From: an uncultured Selenomonadaceae bacterium
Lineage (GTDB): Bacteria > Bacillota_C > Negativicutes > Selenomonadales > Selenomonadaceae
Length of the DNA: 9,927 bases
Assembly (NCBI GenBank): GCA_946402475.1
Contig: CAMIWP010000021.1
Coordinates: 1-9,927 of the forward strand
Direction: 5' to 3'
Both the position numbers and the translations under genes were made by a program. Each line of letters opens with the position of its first letter. Position 1 is the stretch's first letter. A model generated the notes under the pieces. That model saw nothing but the letters and a program-made list of their open reading frames with translations, was not told the origin of the DNA and did no database searches. Of this stretch, positions 1-5,631 are shown piece after piece.

Positions 1-107
1 ACTAGACTCGGTTCGCTTGCCGTGAACTGTCCGCAGCAGGGATGACGAGGTTCTCCGACGTTTTCTCCGCCGTTGGATATTACGAATGGATCATAGGAGG
101 AAGAAGG

Positions 108-374
108 ATGTTGACACAGGAAGCAAAGCAGGAAATCATTGCAAAGTATGCGGTACATGAGGGGGATACGGGTTCTCCCGAGGTGCAGATCGCCGTTTTG
201 ACGGCTCGCATTGCCTATCTCACGGAGCATCTCAAGGAGCACAAGAAGGATCATCATTCCCGTCGCGGCCTTTTGAAGATGGTCGGTCACAGGCGCCGTT
301 TGCTCAGCTATCTCAGCAAGAAGGACATCGAGCGCTATCGCGCCATCATTTCTAAACTGAATCTCCGTAAGTAA
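108..374 (+). CDS. rpsO: 30S ribosomal protein S15
   Basis: S15 is a primary binder of 16S rRNA in the small ribosomal subunit. It nucleates assembly of the platform and contributes to a bridge with the large subunit. The 88-residue product has the normal family length and the S15 signature: [15 protein letters not shown] at about residues 21-35, then [15 protein letters not shown] and [11 protein letters not shown], ending in a basic helix. The ATG at 108 was chosen because a strong ribosome binding site (AGGAGG at 95-100) precedes it and the S15 similarity begins there. The frame stays open further upstream to an ATG at 42, but those 22 residues do not resemble S15 and would run across the ribosome binding site. 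rpsO directly followed by pnp is an arrangement conserved across many bacteria. Base use matches the neighbouring genes. The identification is very secure. Confidence 0.97.
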   Translation: MLTQEAKQEIIAKYAVHEGDTGSPEVQIAVLTARIAYLTEHLKEHKKDHHSRRGLLKMVGHRRRLLSYLSKKDIERYRAIISKLNLRK

Positions 375-398
375 GGGAAGCGCCAGGTTTTCCTTGAA

Positions 399-429
399 GA
401 AAAGAAGCGGGATGTACCCGCTTCTTTTC
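399..429 (+). terminator. rpsO-pnp intercistronic hairpin, possible partial terminator or RNase III site
   Basis: A perfect 13-bp stem (399-411 pairing with 417-429) closes a five-base loop (ATGTA). The upper part is GC-rich (GAAGCGGG/CCCGCTTC). The only U-run on the 3' side is UUUU at 425-428, followed by CG, so as an intrinsic terminator it would be leaky. It sits 42 bases before the pnp start. In E. coli the same interval holds a weak terminator and a double-stranded RNase III site through which PNPase represses its own synthesis. The structure is seen directly; the function here is inferred by position. Confidence 0.6.
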
Positions 430-471
430 GTGTAGAATCATGATGTTGTGAAGAATCTTGGAGGAAACTTT

Positions 472-2541
472 ATGCACACTTTTGAGATGCAGTTGGGCGG
501 ACGCGCCTTGGTCATCGAGAACGGCAAAATGGCAAAACAGGCCAACGGAGCGGTTCTCGTGCGCTACGGGGATACGGTGGTGCTGGTGACGGCTACGGCT
601 TCCGCAGAGCCGAGGGAAGGCATCGATTTCTTTCCGCTGACCGTGGATTATGAGGAGAAGATGTATGCCGCGGGAAAGATTCCCGGCGGTTTCATCAAGC
701 GGGAGGGACGTCCCTCCAGTGATGCTGTTCTGTGTGCGCGGCTCATTGACCGCCCGATCCGTCCGTTGTTCCCCGAGGGATTCCGGAATGACGTGCAGAT
801 CGTGGCCACGGTGCTTTCCGTGGAACAGGACAATGCTCCGGAGCTGGCGGCGATGATCGGCGCTTCCTGTGCTCTCACGGTGTCGGATATCCCTTTTATG
901 GGACCCATCGCAGGGGTGCGCGTGGGGCGTGTGGACGATGCCTTTGTCATCAATCCCACGGAGGAACAGAGGGAGCATTCCACGCTGAACCTCACGGTGG
1001 CGGGATCCAAGGATGCGGTCATGATGGTGGAGGCCGGGGCCAACGAATTGCCGGAGGACGTCATTCTCGATGCCATTCTCTTCGGACACGAGGAGATCAA
1101 GAAGATTGTGGAATTCCAGCAGAAGATACAGGCGGAATGCGGCAAAGAAAAACGGGAAGTGAAGCTCTTTGCCGTGCCGGAGGAATTGGATCGTGCCATC
1201 CGGGATTTCGCTGCGGAGAAGCTGGATGCGGCGACCCGCAATCCCGATAAGCTGGATCGGGATGCCCACATCACCGATATCAAGGCAGAAACCATGGAGA
1301 AGTTCTTGGTGGATTATCCCGAGGCCGACAAGGAGATCTCCTACGTGCTCCACAAGGTGGAGAAAGAGATCGTCCGCCGCATGATCACCCATGAGAAGAT
1401 CCGCCCCGACGGGCGCGGTGTGGAGGAAGTGCGCCCCGTGAGCTGCGAGGTGGGACTCCTTCCGAGGACCCACGGATCCGGGCTCTTCACCCGCGGGCAG
1501 ACCCAGATCCTGACGGTCACGACCCTTGGTCCCATCGGCGATGAGCAGATCATCGACGGGCTTGGCCCGGAGACAACCAAGCACTATCTTCACCACTATA
1601 ATTTCCCGGGATACAGCGTGGGCGAGGCTCGTCCCATGCGCAGCCCGGGCCGCAGGGAGATCGGCCACGGCGCGCTGGCGGAGCGGGCACTCGTGCCGGT
1701 GGTGCCTTCCGTTGAGGAATTTCCTTATACGGTCCGCCTTGTCTCTGAGGTTTTGGAGTCCAACGGCTCCAGTTCGATGGGAAGCGTCTGCGGCAGCACC
1801 CTCTCCCTGATGAATGCAGGCGTGCCCATCAAGCGCCCCGTTTCGGGAGTTGCCATGGGACTTGTGAAGGACGGGGACGCGTATACCATCCTCACGGATA
1901 TTCAGGGCATGGAAGACGCCTTGGGGGATATGGACTTCAAGGTGGCGGGAACGGAGCTTGGCATCACGGCCATTCAGATGGATATCAAGGTGGCTGGCAT
2001 CAGCCGGGAGATCTTGTCCTCGGCACTTCAGCAGGCAAAGCGCGGGCGCGCATTCATCCTCGGAAAGATGTTGGAGTGCATCTCGGAGCCCGCAAAGGAT
2101 CTTTCGCCTTACGCCCCGCGTGTGGAAACCATTCAGATCAAGGTCGACAAGATCCGGGAAGTCATCGGCACCGGAGGCAAGGTGGTCAAGAAGATCATCG
2201 ATGAGACCGGAGTGGACATCGACATCCACGAGGATGGCAATATCTTCATTTCCTCCGTGGATGCGGAGGGCATGAAAAAGGCCCGCCAGATGATCGAGGA
2301 CATCGTGCGGGAAGTGGAGGTCGGCGAGGTCTATACGGGAACCGTCACGCGCCTCATGAAGTTCGGTGCCTTCGTGGAGGTCCTGCCGGGCAAAGAGGGG
2401 CTTTGCCACATTTCCCAGCTTGCCAAGCGCCGCGTGGAGAAGGTGGAGGATGCAGTGCAGATCGGCGATCAGTTGGAGGTCAAGGTGGTGGAGATCGACG
2501 AGAAGGGACGCATCAATGTGAGTCATAAAGCAGTGCTTTGA
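472..2541 (+). CDS. pnp: Polyribonucleotide nucleotidyltransferase (PNPase)
   Basis: PNPase is a cytoplasmic trimeric exoribonuclease that degrades RNA 3' to 5' using phosphate and releases nucleoside diphosphates. It acts in mRNA turnover, sRNA metabolism and the degradosome. The 689-residue product shows the full family order: a first RNase PH core (about 10-140), an all-helical linker domain (about 145-230), a second RNase PH core (about 310-530), a KH domain (about 550-610, GTGG loop at 566-569) and an S1 domain (about 618-687). Catalytic elements are intact: GSSSMGS at 432-438 for phosphate binding, and D482, D488 and K490 in the [11 protein letters not shown] stretch. It is slightly shorter than the 705-711 residues of B. 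subtilis and E. coli because it ends right after the S1 domain with almost no tail. The ATG at 472 has GGAGG at 460-464. An in-frame GTG at 448 would put the ribosome binding site inside the gene and is unlikely. It is probably cotranscribed with rpsO. Confidence 0.97.
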   Translation: MHTFEMQLGGRALVIENGKMAKQANGAVLVRYGDTVVLVTATASAEPREGIDFFPLTVDYEEKMYAAGKIPGGFIKREGRPSSDAVLCARLIDRPIRPLFPEGFRNDVQIVATVLSVEQDNAPELAAMIGASCALTVSDIPFMGPIAGVRVGRVDDAFVINPTEEQREHSTLNLTVAGSKDAVMMVEAGANELPEDVILDAILFGHEEIKKIVEFQQKIQAECGKEKREVKLFAVPEELDRAIRDFAAEKLDAATRNPDKLDRDAHITDIKAETMEKFLVDYPEADKEISYVLHKVEKEIVRRMITHEKIRPDGRGVEEVRPVSCEVGLLPRTHGSGLFTRGQTQILTVTTLGPIGDEQIIDGLGPETTKHYLHHYNFPGYSVGEARPMRSPGRREIGHGALAERALVPVVPSVEEFPYTVRLVSEVLESNGSSSMGSVCGSTLSLMNAGVPIKRPVSGVAMGLVKDGDAYTILTDIQGMEDALGDMDFKVAGTELGITAIQMDIKVAGISREILSSALQQAKRGRAFILGKMLECISEPAKDLSPYAPRVETIQIKVDKIREVIGTGGKVVKKIIDETGVDIDIHEDGNIFISSVDAEGMKKARQMIEDIVREVEVGEVYTGTVTRLMKFGAFVEVLPGKEGLCHISQLAKRRVEKVEDAVQIGDQLEVKVVEIDEKGRINVSHKAVL

Positions 2542-2542
2542 T

Positions 2543-3223
2543 TCAAAATGACATGTATTCGATGGATGGCCGTCCGCCGGTGGAGTAATTCACCCGGCTG
2601 ACGGCTTTTTTTTGTTCGATGAGGTAGTTCATGTAACGTCGAACCGTCACCTTGGAGAGTTTCGTCTCTCCCGCGAGTTCCTCGCAGGACATGTATTGTG
2701 CACGATGCTCCTCAGAATTCATGCAGGCGAGGATGCGTTCCAGCGTCTGCAGCTGGATGCCCTTTTCCATCTCGGAAGTTTGGGCGGGAGTCTCCTGTTT
2801 CATGTACATGAGCCGGTCGATGTCGGACTGGGTGTAGGATCCCTTGTTTCGCAGAGAGTGCCGCAGAAGGAATTTCTGCATGGCTTCGTGGAAGCGATCA
2901 TAGGTGAAGGGTTTGACCAGATAGTCTACAATGCCGAGATGCAGGGCGTGATCCACATCATCTCCGTCGCTTGCGGCGGTGATGAGGATGGCCTCGACGG
3001 AATTTCCCCGATGCCGGAGTTCCTTCAGCAGCTCCAGCCCGGAAAACCCCGGAATGTAGACGTCCAGAAGGAGCAGGTCGATGGGATGCTTTTCGAGATA
3101 ATCCAGGGCTTCCTGTCCGTTGCGGAAACTGGCTTCGATGCTCAGATCCGGCGTCTTCAAGGCAAAGGTTTGATTGATGGAAGCCACCATCATATCGTCT
3201 TCAACGATCACGGCTTTTATCAT
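2543..3223 (-). CDS. Response regulator, CitB/DcuR (DpiA) family
   Basis: A 226-residue DNA-binding response regulator, partner of the kinase encoded just upstream. Residues about 3-120 are a receiver domain with the acidic pair D9/D10, phospho-acceptor D54 (in LLLLDVYIPG), T82 and the K104-P105 pair. Residues about 178-204 form a helix-turn-helix (SCEELAGETKLSKVTVRRYM). The end carries the NYSTGGRP...Y signature typical of CitB/DcuR-type regulators. Members of this family control uptake and metabolism of citrate, C4-dicarboxylates and related acids. The start at 3223 has AAGGAAG at 3234-3240 as ribosome binding site. The coding sequence overlaps the kinase gene by 23 bases, so translation is probably coupled. 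The likely target is the divergent lactate operon, by position only. One base separates its stop codon from that of pnp, and the pnp terminator is embedded in its 3' end. No terminator of its own was found. Confidence 0.93.
   Translation of the reverse strand: MIKAVIVEDDMMVASINQTFALKTPDLSIEASFRNGQEALDYLEKHPIDLLLLDVYIPGFSGLELLKELRHRGNSVEAILITAASDGDDVDHALHLGIVDYLVKPFTYDRFHEAMQKFLLRHSLRNKGSYTQSDIDRLMYMKQETPAQTSEMEKGIQLQTLERILACMNSEEHRAQYMSCEELAGETKLSKVTVRRYMNYLIEQKKAVSRVNYSTGGRPSIEYMSF
2569..2613 (+). terminator. Rho-independent terminator of pnp, inside the converging regulator gene
   Basis: The left arm (2569-2582) and right arm (2591-2605) form a GC-rich stem. GCCGTC pairs with GACGGC, then GCCGG with CCGGC across one C/T mismatch, and TG pairs with CA past one bulged C. 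The loop is about eight bases and is followed by eight consecutive T residues (2606-2613). It starts 28 bases after the pnp stop codon. It lacks a T-run on the opposite side, so it should stop only rightward transcription. It lies wholly within the last codons of the convergent response regulator gene; the T-run is read there as two lysine codons. Confidence 0.88.
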
Positions 3224-4775
3224 TGGGGTTCACTTCCTTTGCATGGATATTTATGGTGATGGAGGTTCCTATGCCCGGTTCGGAATCGATTTGCAGAAAG
3301 CCATCGTGTTTCCGGACGATCTCCTGGATCAGGCGGAAGCCGTAGCCATGGCCCTCTCCCTTTGTGCTGTATGTTTCGGAAAGGAGACGCCGGATCTGCT
3401 CCTCGGTCATTCCGCAGCCCGTATCGTCTGCAGAGATGGTCAGGCCCTGCTGATCCGCCCGAAGGAAGAGCTCTGTCTGTCGAATCTCGGAGTCATGCCC
3501 CATGGCTTCGAAGGAATTTTCCACAAGGTTTCCCACGATGGTCACCAGTTCCTTGGTGGAGAGATGGGGGTGGCCTTGGGGCAGTTTGCTGTCCGGCCGC
3601 AGGCGGAATTCGATGTTCAGCTCCCGGGCGCGGTTCGCTTTGCCCAGGAGAAGGGCTGCCACAGTCTTGTCCTCGACGAGGCGCAGGATGTTTTGATCGG
3701 CGGCTCCTACGGCTTCGGCGTTGAGAAGGGAGATGGCCTGCTTTATCTCGCCCAGCTGCAGCAGCCCGTACAGGACATGGAGCTTATTGCGGAATTCGTG
3801 GGTGTTGGCCCGCAGGGCATCGATGATGTGGTTCATGCCGGTGAGCTGTTCCGTCAGGTGAACGAATTCCGTGCGATTTCTCAGGATGATCATGAAGGCA
3901 TCTTGTTCCTCCATCGGATGGAGGGGCACAATGTTGGCCAGGAAGGACTCCCCTTGAAGTTCTACCATGTACCAGGGAACCGGGGCGTTCAAGCGAACTG
4001 AGCGCATGACGCCGGAGTGCAGGGGAGAATTTTTCGATAGGGGCGCTTCGCCCACATAGGACATGGCCGAGGCATTCCGATAAAGAACCTCCATGCTGCT
4101 GTTCACGATGACGATCCCCTCGCTCAAGCTGTCCAGGAGCTCTCCCCGTTGCAGATACATCCGGGCGAAGGTGACGGGAGGGTATCCCAGGAGTATGTGA
4201 CGGATGTTCCGGGAGATGCCCCAGGCGAGCAGGATCCCGGCAAGGAGGGCAAAGCCGAAAAACTCAAGAGCGCGGCGAATGATCTGCATTTTGTGCATTT
4301 CAATGTGTTTTGTGGAGGTGCTGGCCATGACAAAGCCGATGACTTCACCATCTTCATCCCACACGGCGTGGAACGCCCGTTTCTGCACATCGGGATCCCC
4401 CAGCTGGGTTGTGATGTAGTCGCTCTTTCCCGCGAGGGCCTCCGCTTCGTCACCGCCGATGAAGTGCCCGCCGATGTGGACAGGATCCGGATGGTACAGG
4501 CGGATGCTGTCCCTGTTTGCGACCACGAGGTAGTCGATGCTGACGCCTCCCCGGGTCAGGATACCGTCCAAACGCCGACGCAGGGCGGGGGAAAATTCCC
4601 CGGCCTTCAGGCCGTCGATGATCTCCCGGTCATAGGCGAGAATGTAGACGGTGCGGGACAGGGTTTGCTCCAGGGATTTCTCCATCTGCTCCAGTTCCCC
4701 CGGCAGGGTCAACGCTATGGACAAGGCAGCTATCATGACGACCAGCAGGATATAGGATGCCAGAAGTTTGGTCAT
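3201..4775 (-). CDS. Sensor histidine kinase, CitA/DcuS (DpiB) family
   Basis: A 524-residue membrane kinase; numbering is from the ATG at 4775. Order: transmembrane segment 1 (about 4-24), an extracytoplasmic sCache/PAS-like sensor domain (about 25-165), transmembrane segment 2 (about 172-187), a cytoplasmic PAS domain (about 213-305), the dimerisation helix with phospho-acceptor H326 in ANTHEFRNKLH, and an ATPase domain with N416/N420, DTGCG (451-455) and GEGHGYG (473-479). The sensor domain keeps SIRLYHPDP (R92, H95) and KRAF (R133, F135), which match the residues that hold the carboxylate ligand in CitA and DcuS. A carboxylic acid signal is therefore likely, but citrate, C4-dicarboxylate, malate and lactate cannot be told apart here. 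The start is uncertain. ATG 4775 has GGAGG nine bases upstream. A TTG at 4823 would add 16 residues, including two arginines before the membrane segment as many relatives have. The divergent neighbours are lactate genes. Confidence 0.92.
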   Translation of the reverse strand: MTKLLASYILLVVMIAALSIALTLPGELEQMEKSLEQTLSRTVYILAYDREIIDGLKAGEFSPALRRRLDGILTRGGVSIDYLVVANRDSIRLYHPDPVHIGGHFIGGDEAEALAGKSDYITTQLGDPDVQKRAFHAVWDEDGEVIGFVMASTSTKHIEMHKMQIIRRALEFFGFALLAGILLAWGISRNIRHILLGYPPVTFARMYLQRGELLDSLSEGIVIVNSSMEVLYRNASAMSYVGEAPLSKNSPLHSGVMRSVRLNAPVPWYMVELQGESFLANIVPLHPMEEQDAFMIILRNRTEFVHLTEQLTGMNHIIDALRANTHEFRNKLHVLYGLLQLGEIKQAISLLNAEAVGAADQNILRLVEDKTVAALLLGKANRARELNIEFRLRPDSKLPQGHPHLSTKELVTIVGNLVENSFEAMGHDSEIRQTELFLRADQQGLTISADDTGCGMTEEQIRRLLSETYSTKGEGHGYGFRLIQEIVRKHDGFLQIDSEPGIGTSITINIHAKEVNPNDKSRDR

Positions 4776-4784
4776 GGCAGTCAG

Positions 4785-4789
4785 CCTCC
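4785..4789 (-). promoter_or_regulatory. Ribosome binding site that favours the ATG start of the histidine kinase
   Basis: On the minus strand this reads GGAGG, nine bases before the ATG at 4775. The competing TTG at 4823 has only GAGAGGG in front of it, and that stretch falls where transcription from the TATAAT box at 4838-4843 should begin. The leader of a TTG-initiated message would then be too short for normal ribosome loading. Confidence 0.6.
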
Positions 4790-4837
4790 GGGATGCAGGA
4801 TGGAACTCGACGGGAATTGTCAACCAATCCCTCTCTT

Positions 4838-4867
4838 ATTATACAACGATTGTCCCTTTTTAGGCAA
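4838..4867 (-). promoter_or_regulatory. Leftward promoter for the sensor kinase-regulator pair
   Basis: On the minus strand a perfect -10 box TATAAT lies at 4838-4843 and a -35 candidate TTGCCT (four of six consensus bases) at 4862-4867, with an 18-base spacer. Just upstream of the -35 box the minus strand is A-rich (A8 at 4876-4883), which resembles an UP element. Transcription should start near 4830-4833. This is a sigma-A type promoter with a usable -35 box, so basal expression of the two-component system is expected. Confidence 0.6.
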
Positions 4868-4928
4868 TTGCATAATTTTTTTTACTTTCAAAAGCGTTTT
4901 CTTATGAAAAAAAACTTTTCTTTTTTTC

Positions 4929-4995
4929 TCTTGAAATGTATTCTTTTACTAGAGCATTGTGTATTGTTTATTATAATTTCATTCACATTTCAAGA
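4929..4995. repeat. Exact 11-base inverted repeat bracketing the lactate operon promoter
   Basis: TCTTGAAATGT at 4929-4939 is the exact reverse complement of ACATTTCAAGA at 4985-4995. The arms are separated by 45 bases, and their centres are 56 bases apart, a little over five helical turns. The -10 box (4972-4977) lies between them. Relative to the expected transcription start near 4984, the arms centre at about -50 and +6. The right arm directly abuts the ribosome binding site. With that start site the left arm would not be transcribed, so the repeat is better read as paired DNA operators than as an RNA stem. Which protein binds is unknown: the adjacent CitB-type regulator is one candidate and an unlinked lactate repressor another. 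Confidence 0.45.
4972..4977 (+). promoter_or_regulatory. -10 box of the rightward lactate operon promoter
   Basis: A perfect TATAAT lies 33 bases before the first gene's ATG. Hexamers at 16-18 bases upstream are TAGAGC, CTAGAG and ACTAGA, none resembling TTGACA, and there is no extended -10 TG. A strong -10 with no -35 is the usual appearance of a promoter that needs an activator. This fits control by the divergent two-component system, although that link is inferred. Confidence 0.55.
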
Positions 4996-5010
4996 AAAGG
5001 AGAGCAGTAT

Positions 5011-5631
5011 ATGGAAAAAGTCTGTCAAAACTGGCCGAAGGAAGCCTTTGATGACGCTTTGGTGAACGGGAATTCCTGGAAGGAATTCGAGGAAAACGCC
5101 AAGGCTGCGGCGGCTGAGATCTATCGCCTGCCGGACATGAAGGCTGCCAAGGCAAAGCTGGAAGAGATCCTGAAGGACCTGGAAGTGAAGAAGACCGTGG
5201 CCGTGGGGGGCGACGAGTATCCGGCTCTGGCGACGCTGTTTGCGGAACTGAAGGGAGAGGGAAAGGAACTCTATACGGATAAGTTCGAGATCGCCGAGGA
5301 GGTTCCCACGGCGGATCTTGGCATTTCCACCGCCGAGTTCTGCATCGGCGAGACGGGAAGCCTTTGCGTGGACAACTATTCCTATGAGGCGCGTGTCACC
5401 AGCATGATGCCCATCACGAATCTCGTGTTCGTGAACGCGAACTACACGACGAAGGACGTGGATTCGGCCTTCAAGGTGATTTCCAAGGTATTCAAGAAGG
5501 GATACATGGGATTTGTCACGGGCCCCTCCCGCACGGCTGATATCGAGCGCGTGCTGAGCCTTGGGGTTCACGGACCAAACCGCCTTATCATCTTTGCAAT
5601 GGAGAGCGGCTTGGAAAGGGGGAGCAACTGA
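5011..5631 (+). CDS. ldhG: LUD-domain lactate utilization protein, LdhG/LutC type
   Basis: A 206-residue cytoplasmic protein made essentially of one LUD (formerly DUF162) domain. Family hallmarks are DLGISTAEFCIGETGSLCV near residues 107-125, VTGPSRTADIE near 171-181 and GVHGPNRLIIFAME near its end. Homologues are LutC of B. subtilis, YkgG of E. coli and LdhG of Desulfovibrio, which work with iron-sulfur partners in lactate oxidation. The chemical role of this subunit is not settled in the family. No cysteine motif for a cluster is present; only isolated cysteines occur. The ATG at 5011 has AAAGGAG at 4996-5002; an open frame upstream of it reads through the promoter and is not protein-like. 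The stop codon overlaps the next start by one base (TGATG), which implies coupled, near-equimolar synthesis with LdhH. It is the first gene of the operon. Family assignment is firm; the symbol follows the Desulfovibrio pair. Confidence 0.9.
   Translation: MEKVCQNWPKEAFDDALVNGNSWKEFEENAKAAAAEIYRLPDMKAAKAKLEEILKDLEVKKTVAVGGDEYPALATLFAELKGEGKELYTDKFEIAEEVPTADLGISTAEFCIGETGSLCVDNYSYEARVTSMMPITNLVFVNANYTTKDVDSAFKVISKVFKKGYMGFVTGPSRTADIERVLSLGVHGPNRLIIFAMESGLERGSN

Noticed and set aside
1..45. Possible C-terminal end of an upstream gene (frame open from position 1 to a TGA at 43-45)
   Set aside because: Only 14 residues are visible and they match nothing I recognise. An open stretch this short carries no weight.
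55..76. Six-base stem (CCGACG with CGTTGG, one G-U pair) in the rpsO leader as an S15 autoregulatory element
   Set aside because: Stem too short and loop too long to support a claim. I could not draw the junction seen in known S15-binding leaders.
352..2526. A 724-codon open frame on the minus strand opposite pnp
   Set aside because: It is a shadow of pnp codon use: rich in His, Leu and Asp, without domains, and it has no evident ribosome binding site. It runs exactly opposite a gene with a certain identity.
3174..4001. A 275-codon plus-strand frame opposite the kinase gene
   Set aside because: Its translation has no recognisable domain and lies opposite the conserved ATPase and dimerisation domains of the kinase.
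4885..4902. CcpA cre-like site (minus strand AAGAAAACGCTTTTG)
   Set aside because: It has the central CG and flanking A/T runs, but three of the conserved cre positions mismatch, and such sequences are common in AT-rich promoters.
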